Positions 24,200 through 32,537 of a stretch of DNA of 45,989 bases are shown here, one piece after another. Origin of the DNA: Caryophanales bacterium. Lineage in GTDB: Bacteria; Bacillota; Bacilli; Exiguobacteriales; Exiguobacteriaceae. The position numbers and the translations under genes were made by a program. Position 1 is the stretch's first letter, and each line of letters opens with the position of its first letter. Location: contig CABIYO010000020.1 of the NCBI GenBank assembly GCA_902362975.1, positions 1 through 45,989 of the forward strand. The letters run 5' to 3'. Below the pieces are notes generated by a model. The model saw only the letters and a list, made by a program, of their open reading frames with translations. It had not been told where the DNA came from and did no database searches.

Positions 24200-25494
24200 A
24201 ATGTTTCCTTTAGGCGTGGAAATATGTCTAAGAACGTTTCCGCTCCTTCGCTCGATAATTTAAATGTTTGATCGCGGAGCGGGTCCGTTAAATAGATATC
24301 AATTTTTTTCGAACGTTTTTGATAGCTGATTTCGAATACTTGCCCCTTCCACCCATCCGTTAAAGTCAAATATCGATATTCTGAATCTTCTCCGCGGCGG
24401 TCGACGGGTTCTGCTTCATTGACGATGTCGAACAATTGTTTCGCTTCCTCTTTCGTGGCATCACTATATTCTGCGAATTCCATCGCCCCTCCATCGTATG
24501 GTTTGCGATGGACGATCGCCCTTGGTCCAGTTTCTTCAAGAGGCAACCAATCTTCAAACATCGGATCCGGTTCTTCTCCTTCTTTTAAAAACAAGCCAGG
24601 AACGAAACGGATCGTCATCGTTTCGGTCACACGTTTCCCGTTTTTCAGATACGAGAAAATGTAGAAAGGAATTTCCTCTCCTTCGTTCAGTTCACGAGCT
24701 GTCGCGACAGTCTTGATCTCTAACTCGGAAAAGACGGTATTCTCTTTTGACTCCGGGTCCTCTAACTCATCAAACTCGATCGGGTGAGGCATGAAAAATT
24801 GACCATCAAACGAGTAGAGAATATATGGACGAAACATCTTTTTATCATATCCGATGGCAATCTGTTGATTCGGCATCTCAAATCCTCGCGGTTCGAACTG
24901 CGCAATTGGATAACGAATCGCCTTGCCACCAAGTTTTATTTCAAGTTCGCCGTAGAGTGCTGGTTCAATTTCCAGTAACGTATGCGGGAACGGGGTGATG
25001 GGTTTCCCGTCGATGTCCAACCCTTCTGCTTCTACTAACTCATCTTGTAGTGCGGAAGATGTCTGATGAATACTTGGGAGTTGTGGAAGTCGAATTCCGT
25101 CACTTGTATTCACAAAGTCTGGAAACGAGTCAATCGCTTCCGCCATCAGTTGATTGGTGTAGCTTTCACGACATACGACATACCGTTCGTCACCTTCTAA
25201 GTACGTCACGACTTTCATCGTATATGGGGTCATGGCTGAAACAGGATCGGTTCTCCCTGCAATCGCCGTTTGATATACTGTGATGTCACCCTTTAATTCG
25301 GTCGTACGCTCCCCAACGCATGCAGCCAATACTTCTTTTGACTCATGAACTTTAATCATCTCTCCTTCTTTTGAATAGCTTTCCACGTTCCATTGATCCT
25401 CTATGTAATCTAGTTGAATGACTTCTATATTAGATGCCCCACATGCGCTTAAAAATGAAGCACTCAGTAACATCATGATTCCTCTTTTGTACAA
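24196..25494 (-). CDS. Lipoprotein, first member of a tandem paralogous set
   Basis: A 432-residue predicted lipoprotein. The TTG at 25494 after GGAGGGGATATT is the likely start, giving a signal peptide with MMLLSASFLSACGAS and lipobox LSAC; the longer in-frame ATG upstream would bury the signal peptide and has no ribosome site. VIQLDYIEDQWNVE follows the Cys, as in the paralogues, and the end DGWKGQVFEISYQKRSKKID with PLRDQTFKLSSEGAETFLDI is nearly the same as theirs. The central part is more divergent. It heads the three-gene operon. Function is unknown. Confidence 0.8.
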   Translation of the reverse strand: MYKRGIMMLLSASFLSACGASNIEVIQLDYIEDQWNVESYSKEGEMIKVHESKEVLAACVGERTTELKGDITVYQTAIAGRTDPVSAMTPYTMKVVTYLEGDERYVVCRESYTNQLMAEAIDSFPDFVNTSDGIRLPQLPSIHQTSSALQDELVEAEGLDIDGKPITPFPHTLLEIEPALYGELEIKLGGKAIRYPIAQFEPRGFEMPNQQIAIGYDKKMFRPYILYSFDGQFFMPHPIEFDELEDPESKENTVFSELEIKTVATARELNEGEEIPFYIFSYLKNGKRVTETMTIRFVPGLFLKEGEEPDPMFEDWLPLEETGPRAIVHRKPYDGGAMEFAEYSDATKEEAKQLFDIVNEAEPVDRRGEDSEYRYLTLTDGWKGQVFEISYQKRSKKIDIYLTDPLRDQTFKLSSEGAETFLDIFPRLKETL

Positions 25495-25552
25495 AATATC
25501 CCCTCCTATAATCTCATCATCCAATTTTACCATTATCTAACTATCTTATACG

Positions 25553-25581
25553 AAAAAATTCGCTCACGTTTCATGAGCGGA
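25553..25581 (-). terminator. Terminator-like hairpin upstream of the lipoprotein operon
   Basis: On the minus strand CGCTCA and TGAGCG pair around TGAAACG and are followed by AATTTTTTCG, 58 bases or more before the first lipoprotein start. No gene ends here, so it could be an attenuator in the operon's leader or the end of a small RNA. I see no clear antiterminator. Confidence 0.4.
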
Positions 25582-25749
25582 TGGTAGAACAATCATACAC
25601 TTTGTTCGATACTCATGAAATCTGAACCCGAACGAAGTCGTCCTCAATCAAAAAGAAACTGTATGTGATTTGAAACATAATCACGAACTCGAACGTATAA
25701 AAGGAGATAATAGTTAGAACCAAACTGATGTAAAGGAGGAGTGGTTGTC

Positions 25750-26145
25750 GTGACGGTCACGGTATTCACGCATACGAGCTGCAGTTCTTCCAGAAAAACG
25801 ATTGATTGGTTACGGGAACAAAAGATTCCCTTCATCGAAAAGAAATTGACAGACCAAGGTTTATCCTTCGGAGAATTCAAAGAGATGTTGAGCCTGACGG
25901 AAAATGGGACGACGGATTTGTTGTCGGTCCAAAAGAGTGTTTATAAACAAGCGGCAGAGAAACTAGATGAGATGTCGATTCGTGAGCTATATAGCTTCGT
26001 CGCCTCGAATCCTCAAATCCTGAAAAGTCCGATCGTCTTCGACCATCATCGCATCCAGGTCGGTTTCAGTGAGAAAGAGATTCGGACGTTCATCCCGAGA
26101 CATGACCGCATCGCTGAACTGAAACGTCTGCTCCATAACGCATAA
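25750..26145 (+). CDS. Spx/ArsC-family regulator-like protein with CxxS motif
   Basis: A 131-residue protein the same length as Spx and alignable along its whole length: TVFTHTSCSSSRKTIDWL, LTENGTTDLLS, then SPIVFDHHRIQVGFSEKEIR and TFIPR. Spx binds the RNA polymerase alpha subunit and redirects transcription under thiol stress. In true Spx the redox switch is CxxC; here Cys 11 is kept but the second Cys is Ser 14. The RR before PI (Arg 92 region of Spx) is KS. So disulfide switching of the Spx type is not expected. The GTG at 25750 is taken because AGGAGG lies 10 bases before it; the GTG at 25741 would touch the ribosome site. Confidence 0.82.
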   Translation: MTVTVFTHTSCSSSRKTIDWLREQKIPFIEKKLTDQGLSFGEFKEMLSLTENGTTDLLSVQKSVYKQAAEKLDEMSIRELYSFVASNPQILKSPIVFDHHRIQVGFSEKEIRTFIPRHDRIAELKRLLHNA

Positions 26146-26176
26146 ATCGTGTCGCTTTCGCGACACGATTCTTTTA
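26145..26176. terminator. Bidirectional terminator between the Spx-like gene and metP
   Basis: AATCGTGTCG and CGACACGATT pair perfectly around CTTTCG; TCTTTTA follows on the plus strand. It overlaps both stop codons of the convergent genes. Confidence 0.85.
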
Positions 26177-26836
26177 TGCCTTTTTCAATTTTGCCGCCAG
26201 TCGATTCCCGAAGGATTGGATGGACTGAACGAGGAGGATGAGAACGAAAATGGTCACGTACATGACTTCCGGTTCGAAACGAAGATGTCCGTATTGATAG
26301 GCAATGTCCCCTAGCCCACCTGCCCCAACGAGTCCCGCCATCGCCGTCGCTCCAATCAACCCGATCGTCGCAATAGTCAATCCGAGAACGATAGAAGAAC
26401 GTGCTTCACGGATTAACACATACCAGATGATTTTTCTCGTCGAGATGCCCATCGCTTCATACGCCTCGATAACCCCGCGGTCGACTTCGAGTAGTGCCGA
26501 CTCCATGAGTCGCGCGATATACGGTGCGGTGAAGACGATCAAGGGGAGCAAGACGCCCTGTACGCCGATTGTCGTCCCCATGATGAACCGTGTGAACGGC
26601 AAGATAAAGAATAACAGAATGATGAACGGGATGGAACGGATGACGTTGATAACGCTCGATAAGCCACCATAGACGAATCGGTTTGCGAGTCTGCCATTCG
26701 GTCTCGTCAAAACGAGCAACGTCCCGAGCGGCAATCCGATCAAGGTCGAGATCAAAAGCGCGATGCTCGTCATCGTCAACGTTTGAACCGTTCCTGTCCA
26801 GATTAAGTCACCCCAGTCTGTCCAAAACTGTTGCAT
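26174..26836 (-). CDS. metP: Methionine ABC transporter permease
   Basis: A 220-residue membrane permease of the MetI/MetP family with about five membrane segments. Family marks are GTVQTLTMTSIALLISTLIG near the start, the EAA docking loop EAYEAMGISTRKIIWYVLIR (about residues 129-148), and the ending TAMAGLVGAGGLGDIAYQYG. It imports methionine (D and L) and sometimes its derivatives with MetN and MetQ. Its start overlaps the end of metN by 29 bases, so translation is coupled. The operon order on the minus strand is metQ-metN-metP, under the S-box riboswitch at 28701-28852. Confidence 0.92.
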   Translation of the reverse strand: MQQFWTDWGDLIWTGTVQTLTMTSIALLISTLIGLPLGTLLVLTRPNGRLANRFVYGGLSSVINVIRSIPFIILLFFILPFTRFIMGTTIGVQGVLLPLIVFTAPYIARLMESALLEVDRGVIEAYEAMGISTRKIIWYVLIREARSSIVLGLTIATIGLIGATAMAGLVGAGGLGDIAYQYGHLRFEPEVMYVTIFVLILLVQSIQSFGNRLAAKLKKA

Positions 26837-27842
26837 GGTTTGACACCTCCCTCACATGTACGCCGCTCGTCTTCAAATAACGGACGGCGAGTTCCGTTTG
26901 ATCATGATCCCCGTCAAGATGGACAAGTAAGTTTCCGACAAGCCCCGCCTTTAACTTCTTGATTCCGCCTCCGATGATGTTCGGAAGGATGCCGAACCGC
27001 TTGGTCAGTTGGGCCAGGACTGCTTGTTCTGTCTGACTGCCGATGAACGACAAGTGGACGAGCGTTCCCCGAGTCTGGAGTTCCGAGACGACTTCTTCCG
27101 GCACGTCGAGGTTTGTCTTAAGAAACTTCTGGGTCGTCTCGTGTGACGGATTGGAGAAGACGTCTAGTACGTGTCCTTGTTCAACGATTTGGCCACGATC
27201 GATAACGGCGACCCGGTCACAGATTCGTTCGATGACTTCCATCTCATGTGTGATCAAGAAAATCGTCAATCCGAGCTCGCGATTGATTTCGAGCAGTAAC
27301 TCTAAAATCGACTCGGTCGTCTCAGGGTCGAGTGCACTTGTCGCCTCATCACTGAGGAGAATATCAGGCTCGTGGGCGAGCGCTCGCGCAATGGCGACAC
27401 GTTGTTTCTGTCCACCTGACAATTGTTCAGGGTAATGGTTCCGATGTTCGCTCAGTCCGACGATTTGGAGATAGCGGTCGACCCGTTCACGGATGACCTG
27501 CTTCCCGAGACCTTCGAGACGAAGCGGGATGGCGACATTCTCTTCGACGGTCGCAGTCTTCAGCAGGTTGTAGTGCTGAAAGATCATACCGATTCGCTGG
27601 CGTAACGTCGACAACCCTTTCTTTTTGAGGAGCGTGATATCTTGTCCCTCAATCTCGACGACCCCTGATGTCGGGCGCTCCAAAAGATTGATCATCCGGA
27701 TGAGCGTACTCTTACCGGCACCACTTCGTCCGATGATTCCGAAGATTTCCCCTCTCTCAATCGTGAGGGAGACATCATCGAGTGCCTTGATTTTCTCTCC
27801 GTTGACCTTGAACTCCTTGGTGATTTGTTTCAGTTCAATCAT
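26808..27842 (-). CDS. metN: Methionine ABC transporter ATP-binding protein
   Basis: A 344-residue ATPase. Walker A is GRSGAGKST (about residues 38-46), the Q-loop follows in MIFQHYNLL, the signature is LSGGQKQRVA, and Walker B is ILLSDEATSALDP, with the switch His in LITHEME. After residue 250 the C-terminal NIL (ACT-like) domain appears (LVHLSFIGSQTEQAVLAQLT), the regulatory domain through which methionine binding inhibits transport (trans-inhibition) in MetN proteins. It follows metQ by 11 bases with AAGGAGGGGG before the start. Confidence 0.95.
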   Translation of the reverse strand: MIELKQITKEFKVNGEKIKALDDVSLTIERGEIFGIIGRSGAGKSTLIRMINLLERPTSGVVEIEGQDITLLKKKGLSTLRQRIGMIFQHYNLLKTATVEENVAIPLRLEGLGKQVIRERVDRYLQIVGLSEHRNHYPEQLSGGQKQRVAIARALAHEPDILLSDEATSALDPETTESILELLLEINRELGLTIFLITHEMEVIERICDRVAVIDRGQIVEQGHVLDVFSNPSHETTQKFLKTNLDVPEEVVSELQTRGTLVHLSFIGSQTEQAVLAQLTKRFGILPNIIGGGIKKLKAGLVGNLLVHLDGDHDQTELAVRYLKTSGVHVREVSNHATVLDRLG

Positions 27843-27853
27843 AAGCCCCCTCC

Positions 27854-28675
27854 TTAAAACGCCGGCACGACCGAACCATTGAATTCTTCTTCGATGAAGG
27901 CACGTACTTCCTCTGAATGATAGTAAGACTTCAGCGTCTTCACGACTTCATCTTCTTTATTGGCTGAACGGACGACGACATAGTTCGGATACGGGTTATC
28001 GACCGTATCTTCATGGAAGAGGGCATCTTCATTAATGGATAGACCCGCTCCCATCGCGAAGTTCGTGTTGATGGCGGCGAGTGCCACTTCCGGGAGTTGC
28101 GTCGGCAGCTGGGATGCTTCGAGTTCAATGAATTCGAGGTTGAGCGGATTCTCAGCAATGTCGCGCTTCGTCGCTTTATCCGTCAATCCTTCCTTTAAAG
28201 TGATGAGCCCAGCTGTTTCATATAGTCGTAACGCACGGAGCTCATTCGCCGGGTCGTTCGGGACGGCCACTTTATCGCCTTCCTTTAAATCCTTGATATC
28301 CTTCAATTTCTCTGAATAGAGCCCCATCGGGAAAGCGACCGTCTTGAAGACTTCATCAATCTTATAACCCTTGTCCGCTTTTTGCAGTTCGAGGAACGAG
28401 AGCGTCTGGTAGCTGTTCACGTCGAGACTCCCTTCATCGAGAGCGGTGTTCGGCGTGTTGTAATCGTTGAATACTTTGATGTCGATTTCAAGCCCGTCCT
28501 TTTTTGCGAGCTCCTGTACTTTCTCGGCGATCTGCTCGTGTGGTCCACCAGTGACGCCGATCGTCAGTTCTTTCGTGCTGAGCGTCTCACTCGCCTCGGA
28601 TTGTCCGCACGCTGAGAGTGCGATGGCCGCAAGGATAGATGTACCTGCCAAAATGGTTTTTTGTTTGATGTTCAT
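27854..28675 (-). CDS. metQ: Methionine-binding lipoprotein MetQ
   Basis: A 273-residue NlpA-family binding lipoprotein. The signal peptide with AAIALSACGQSEASE has lipobox LSAC. Family segments are LTIGVTGGPHEQIAEKVQEL, IKVFNDYNTPNTALDEGSLD, NSYQTLSFLE, KVAVPNDPANELRALRLYE and a late PNYVVVRS. The ATG at 28675 is chosen because GGAGGAATCATTC precedes it; an earlier in-frame codon gives an acidic, unlikely leader. It is the first gene after the S-box, matching known regulation of methionine uptake by SAM. Confidence 0.93.
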   Translation of the reverse strand: MNIKQKTILAGTSILAAIALSACGQSEASETLSTKELTIGVTGGPHEQIAEKVQELAKKDGLEIDIKVFNDYNTPNTALDEGSLDVNSYQTLSFLELQKADKGYKIDEVFKTVAFPMGLYSEKLKDIKDLKEGDKVAVPNDPANELRALRLYETAGLITLKEGLTDKATKRDIAENPLNLEFIELEASQLPTQLPEVALAAINTNFAMGAGLSINEDALFHEDTVDNPYPNYVVVRSANKEDEVVKTLKSYYHSEEVRAFIEEEFNGSVVPAF

Positions 28676-28697
28676 GAATGATTCCTCCTCCAAATGA

Positions 28698-28729
28698 AAA
28701 GCCCGCTACTCATAAAGAGCGGCGGGCAC
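28698..28729 (-). terminator. Riboswitch-controlled terminator before metQ
   Basis: On the minus strand GCCCGCCGCT and AGCGGGC pair (one bulged base) around CTTTATGAGT, and TTTTCATTT follows. This is the expression platform of the S-box; it ends just before the metQ ribosome site. Confidence 0.8.
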
Positions 28730-28852
28730 GACACGTGAAAGTCGGACACGCTCATCTCCCAGACGTCTCGTCTGTTGGAATTAGCACCATGATCATAACT
28801 GATCTGGTTGCCGGGTTTCATCGGGCCAGTCCCTCCACCACTCTTGATAAGC
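28701..28852 (-). promoter_or_regulatory. S-box (SAM-I) riboswitch before metQNP
   Basis: On the minus strand the conserved S-box elements appear in order: CTTATCAAGAG (P1), GGTGGAGGGACTGGCCCGAT, GAAACCCGGCAACC, then TGCTAATTCC and a final GGGAGATGAG, followed by the terminator. With SAM bound the aptamer forms and transcription stops; at low SAM the metQNP operon is read. Confidence 0.95.
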
Positions 28853-28876
28853 AATCGGTTCTATTATTTTGTTATT

Positions 28877-28905
28877 ATATTACTGATAAATGAATTATTT
28901 GTAAA
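28877..28905 (-). promoter_or_regulatory. Sigma-A promoter of the metQNP transcript
   Basis: On the minus strand TTTACA and TAATAT with a 17-base spacer lie just upstream of the S-box. The -35 overlaps the last codons of the alcohol dehydrogenase gene. Confidence 0.6.
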
Positions 28906-29911
28906 CTGTTTCTTGAAGATTTTTTAAAATTTCTTTTAATTGCTCGATATCTTCGACCTTGTGAATGCCTTGAATCGTCATTTCTTCAACGACATAATTG
29001 ACCAACTCATCGATTTGGTCAAAGCGAATCCCAAGTTGGTCAAGTGACGTCGGAGCGGCGATCGCTTGTAGCCAATTTTCGAGGAATGAGCCGTCTTCGG
29101 ATGAGGTCAATCGTTCTTGAACAATCAGCCCGAAGCCTACCTTGTCCCCGTGCAACCAATGATGTGTCGAATCAAAACGACTGAGTGCGTTATGCACTGC
29201 ATGGGCGACGGCGACACGGGTGCCGGCATCACCGAATCCACCGACGGCACCACCGATGGCGAGGATATGATCGACGATGAATCGGATGTCCGTGCCATAA
29301 TGGCGGAAATCATCCTCACGAATGGACAAATCCATCAACGCTCCACACTGTGCTGCAAGCGAAAGTCCCGACTGAATCCCTGCATCTCTTGATGTTGTTC
29401 CGCTAATATATCGAGCCTCGAACCACTTTGCGACCGTATCGATTACACCAGCCTTAAAATAGTCGTAAGGTGAATTACGTAACAGTCGTTCATCCGCAAT
29501 GACGCGCTCGATGACGACAGGGAACGTATCATACCGTAAATATGTACCATCTTCACCATAGATCACGCTGAGCGGGGTAAACGTGGCACAGTTCGACACA
29601 AGTGTCGGAACGACGATGAGCGGGACCGACTGGGTGAATGCAATCCGCTTCGCCGTATCAATCAATTTACCACCACCGACGGCAATCCATACGTCAGGTC
29701 GATACGCTGTTAATCGTTCGAGTTCTTCGTCTGAACATTCCCCGTTGAATCGTATACTCGGAATTTCTGATAAACGAGGGGACACACGAACTGCTTCACC
29801 GTATCCGTTAAATCCTTTCAAAACGAGTGCCTTCCGATTCCCAATCAATGAATAAAGTTTATCGAGCGCATCGTTCGAATGGTCGTATTCCAGCACCGCT
29901 TGTCGAATCAT
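28895..29911 (-). CDS. Iron-containing alcohol dehydrogenase family protein, HcxA/GldA-like
   Basis: A 338-residue dehydrogenase of the glycerol-dehydrogenase branch. The NAD(P)-binding loop is AVGGGKLIDTAKRIA, followed by VPTLVSNCATFTPLSVIY and the metal-site region DTVAKWFEAR, AHAVHNAL and HGDKVGFGL (His ligands). It overlaps mtnE (ATGA, 29908-29911) in an S-box operon. In E. coli a related pair, a methionine aminotransferase (YbdL) and the hydroxycarboxylate dehydrogenase HcxA (YbdH), are neighbours, and HcxA reduces 2-oxo acids. So I infer reduction of 2-keto-4-methylthiobutyrate or similar oxo acids; the substrate is not proven. Confidence 0.8.
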   Translation of the reverse strand: MIRQAVLEYDHSNDALDKLYSLIGNRKALVLKGFNGYGEAVRVSPRLSEIPSIRFNGECSDEELERLTAYRPDVWIAVGGGKLIDTAKRIAFTQSVPLIVVPTLVSNCATFTPLSVIYGEDGTYLRYDTFPVVIERVIADERLLRNSPYDYFKAGVIDTVAKWFEARYISGTTSRDAGIQSGLSLAAQCGALMDLSIREDDFRHYGTDIRFIVDHILAIGGAVGGFGDAGTRVAVAHAVHNALSRFDSTHHWLHGDKVGFGLIVQERLTSSEDGSFLENWLQAIAAPTSLDQLGIRFDQIDELVNYVVEEMTIQGIHKVEDIEQLKEILKNLQETVYK

Positions 29912-31083
29912 TGATGGATTTCCTCGTAAGCTGCAAACAGTCTTTCAATCCGTTCCACCGCTTCATCAATCTTCTGTTCAGATGATACGAGGCCAAACCG
30001 GATGTGATGTTCCCCCTCCGTTCCAAAGAAGTAGCCCGGTGTGACGGCGACGCCCGCCTCTTGAAGTAACTTTGACGAGAATGATTTTGCATCACCTTCA
30101 GGTACTTTCGCCCATACGAAGAAAGAACCTTTCGGTGCCTCAATCTCCCACCCTGCCCGGCGTAATCCGTCAATCAATCGGTTTCGTCTTGTTTCGTAAA
30201 GTGAGGCTAGGTCGTCACGTAAGTCACGCGGGGATTCTAACGCCACGATGGCTGCCTCTTGAATGGCAGAGAACACAGAGACGTGGACATGATCTTGGTA
30301 CGTATTGATCGCCTCGATGATATCTGCGTTCCCGACTGCGAACGCGACACGCCATCCCGACATGTTAAACGCCTTCGACATCGTATACACCTCAATCCCG
30401 ATTTCTTTTGCCCCGTCTGCTTGGAGAAAACTTGGCGGGACATGCCCATCAAAGCCAATGCTCCCATAAGCGAAATCGTGTACGACCATCAAATCATGTT
30501 TTGCGGCAAATTCAACAGTCTCCTCAAAAAATGCTGGTGTCGCAACAGCACCGGTCGGATTGCTCGGGTAGTTCAAATACATGAGTCGAGCATGAAGCGG
30601 ATCGAGCGTGGTGTAATCCGGGAGATAGCCGCGATCTTCCTTCAACGTCAAATCGATGATGTCCGCTCCGGCGAGGCGTGCACCCGAGATATAATCGGGA
30701 TAACCAGGGTTCGGGAGCAAAATGCCTTCACCTGGTTCAAGAAGACATTGAGGCAATGTGATAAGACCCGATTTGCTGCCAATCAAGATCGCCACTTCTT
30801 TTTCTGGGTCGAGCTCGACTCCGTATTCACGTTGATAAAATGCGGCCACAGCTTCTTTTAGTCGTTTCTGCCCGCGGAATGGTCCGTATTGATGGGTCGC
30901 CGGGTCAGTCAATGCTCGTTCAAGTGCCTCACAGATTGGAGCTGGTGTCGGTAAGTCGGGTGTGCCTTGTCCGAGTCGGATGACGGTCTTGCCACTCGCC
31001 TCGACTGCCGCGACTTCTTCTGCTAGTCCGACAAAGGGTTGTGTCGGTAACGATTTTAATAACTTGGAACGTCTGTCTGCCAT
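29908..31083 (-). CDS. mtnE: Methionine/2-keto-4-methylthiobutyrate aminotransferase (MtnE-like)
   Basis: A 391-residue fold-type I aminotransferase. Typical segments: IRLGQGTPDLPTP, LNYPSNPTGAVATPAFFEE, VVHDFAYGSIGFDG, the PLP lysine in YTMSKAFNMSGWRVAFAVGN, and a C-terminal HHIRFGLV (Arg for the substrate carboxylate). It resembles Bacillus MtnE (YkrV), the last enzyme of methionine salvage, which transaminates 2-keto-4-methylthiobutyrate. Control by an upstream S-box supports a methionine role. ATG at 31083 follows GAGGAGGACCCATT. It is coupled to the downstream dehydrogenase gene. Other mtn genes are not in the window. Confidence 0.85.
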   Translation of the reverse strand: MADRRSKLLKSLPTQPFVGLAEEVAAVEASGKTVIRLGQGTPDLPTPAPICEALERALTDPATHQYGPFRGQKRLKEAVAAFYQREYGVELDPEKEVAILIGSKSGLITLPQCLLEPGEGILLPNPGYPDYISGARLAGADIIDLTLKEDRGYLPDYTTLDPLHARLMYLNYPSNPTGAVATPAFFEETVEFAAKHDLMVVHDFAYGSIGFDGHVPPSFLQADGAKEIGIEVYTMSKAFNMSGWRVAFAVGNADIIEAINTYQDHVHVSVFSAIQEAAIVALESPRDLRDDLASLYETRRNRLIDGLRRAGWEIEAPKGSFFVWAKVPEGDAKSFSSKLLQEAGVAVTPGYFFGTEGEHHIRFGLVSSEQKIDEAVERIERLFAAYEEIHQ

Positions 31084-31102
31084 AATGGGTCCTCCTCATA
31101 CG

Positions 31103-31262
31103 AAAAAACACCCCTTTCTGAGGAAAGGGGTGCTCGATACAGACGTATGTAGTCAACCACCTTTCCATCTCTCAAGGTCACCTTGCTGGAATTAGCACAG
31201 TATTTTGCAATCTGTTGCTGAAGCTTCATCGGGCCAGTCCCTCCGCTTCTCTTGATAGAAAG
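31103..31262 (-). promoter_or_regulatory. S-box (SAM-I) riboswitch before mtnE, with terminator
   Basis: On the minus strand: CTATCAAGAG, then GCGGAGGGACTGGCCCGATG and AAGCTTCAGCAACA, then TGCTAATTCCAGC and GAGAGATGG. The expression platform is a terminator at 31103-31132 with CACCCCTTT and AAAGGGGTG around CCTCAG and then TTTTTT. High SAM should stop transcription before mtnE. Confidence 0.95.
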
Positions 31263-31419
31263 TGTCATTCGTTATGTAATTTTTGTATGTCCCTAAGTTA
31301 ACCAGACATTCCCAACGGTGTCAAACATTTTTTTCAAAGAGAACAACTATTGAATCCTTTTCAAAAAACATTCATAGTAAAAGAGTAGAAAAATTATATT
31401 TGTATGAGGGGATAGAGCA

Positions 31420-32520
31420 TTGGAGCTTAATCGTCAACTTATTTGGAAACTGAGTGTAATCGGACTGATCTTGCTTGTCTTATGGCGTGTCATCAGTGAA
31501 CCGGATACCATCTCACGTGTTTTACAATACACGTTTCAGTTACTGACCCCTATCATCATGGGGATCGCTATCGCCTTGTTACTCAACACCGTACTCTCTT
31601 ATATTGAAGAACGGTTCCACTTGAAGCGGTATCAAGGACTACTCATCGTCTATATCACGTTCATCGGCATCTTAGCGATTTCGGTCGTCACGTTGTTTCC
31701 GCGGATTTACTCGAGTCTGTCTTCACTCATCAATGAGTTACCGGGTTATATTCGTCAAATCGACGTGTTTTTAGGTGAAGTGAACAATTACTTGAGAGAT
31801 TATAATGCGACGATTGCTCAGGCGATTGATTTTTCTCGTTTCGAGGAACGCTATTCCGGATAGGTTGAATTGGCTGTACTCTCGTCCGTGAGTTATGTCT
31901 CGAGCTTCACGATGACCCTGATTAACTTCTTGATTGGGATTGTGATTTCAATTTATTTATTGAAAGATAAAGAAGTCTTTGCCCGTATGTTCAAGCGTCT
32001 TCTCTATGCGCTATTACCCGTCGGCACTGCGAAGACGACAATCGATATCTTTCAAGAGATGGATTATATCTTTAAGCGATATATCATTGGGAAGTCGCTC
32101 GACTGTCTGATTATTGGAGTGCTAGCAGTCATCGGACTCTTGATCATCGGGGCCCCATATGCCCTACTTCTCGGAGTCATCGTCGGCGTCTTAAACTTCA
32201 TCCCATATGTCGGACCGCTACTCGGGATGATTCCGGCGTTTATCATCACCTATTTTTATGATCCGTTCACCGCCGTCTTGGTACTCTTGTTCATCTTCTT
32301 GTTACAGCAGTTTGATGGATTGTGGCTCGGACCAAAAATTCTTGGAGATAGTGTCGGCATCACACCATTTTGGGTCATCACGTCGATTATCATCGGGGGA
32401 AGTCTGTTCGGCCTCATCGGGATGTTCGTGAGCGTGCCGATCACGGCCATGATCCAAGTCGTCTTGTCTCGCCTCATCGATTATCGACTGAACCGAAAAA
32501 ATCTAAACGAATTACTTTGA
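31420..32520 (+). pseudogene. AI-2E family permease, interrupted by an in-frame TAG
   Basis: A membrane protein of the AI-2E/YtvI-type permease family (PF01594), about 366 residues if read through. The first half has the N-terminal segments LTPIIMGIAIALLLNTVLSY and LVIYI-like strands plus the periplasmic helix INELPGYIRQIDVFLGEVNN; the second half has LINFLIGIVISIYLLKDKE, APYALLLGVIVGVLNFIPYV, and the final LIGMFVSVPITAMIQV. Both halves lie in the same frame, separated only by TAG at 31861-31863. The segment around it is shorter than I would expect, so a small deletion may also exist. TTG at 31420 after GAGGGGATAG is the start. Unless the stop is suppressed or a sequencing error, the gene is broken. 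Confidence 0.75.
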
Positions 32521-32537
32521 TTCACCTCATAAATTCG

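Noticed and set aside
30259..30861. A 200-codon plus-strand frame inside mtnE
   Set aside because: It is antisense to an aminotransferase with all family motifs and has no ribosome site or recognisable similarity.
31420..32520. Pyrrolysine-type readthrough of the TAG in the AI-2E permease
   Set aside because: Nothing else in the window suggests a recoding system; a mutation or read error is simpler.
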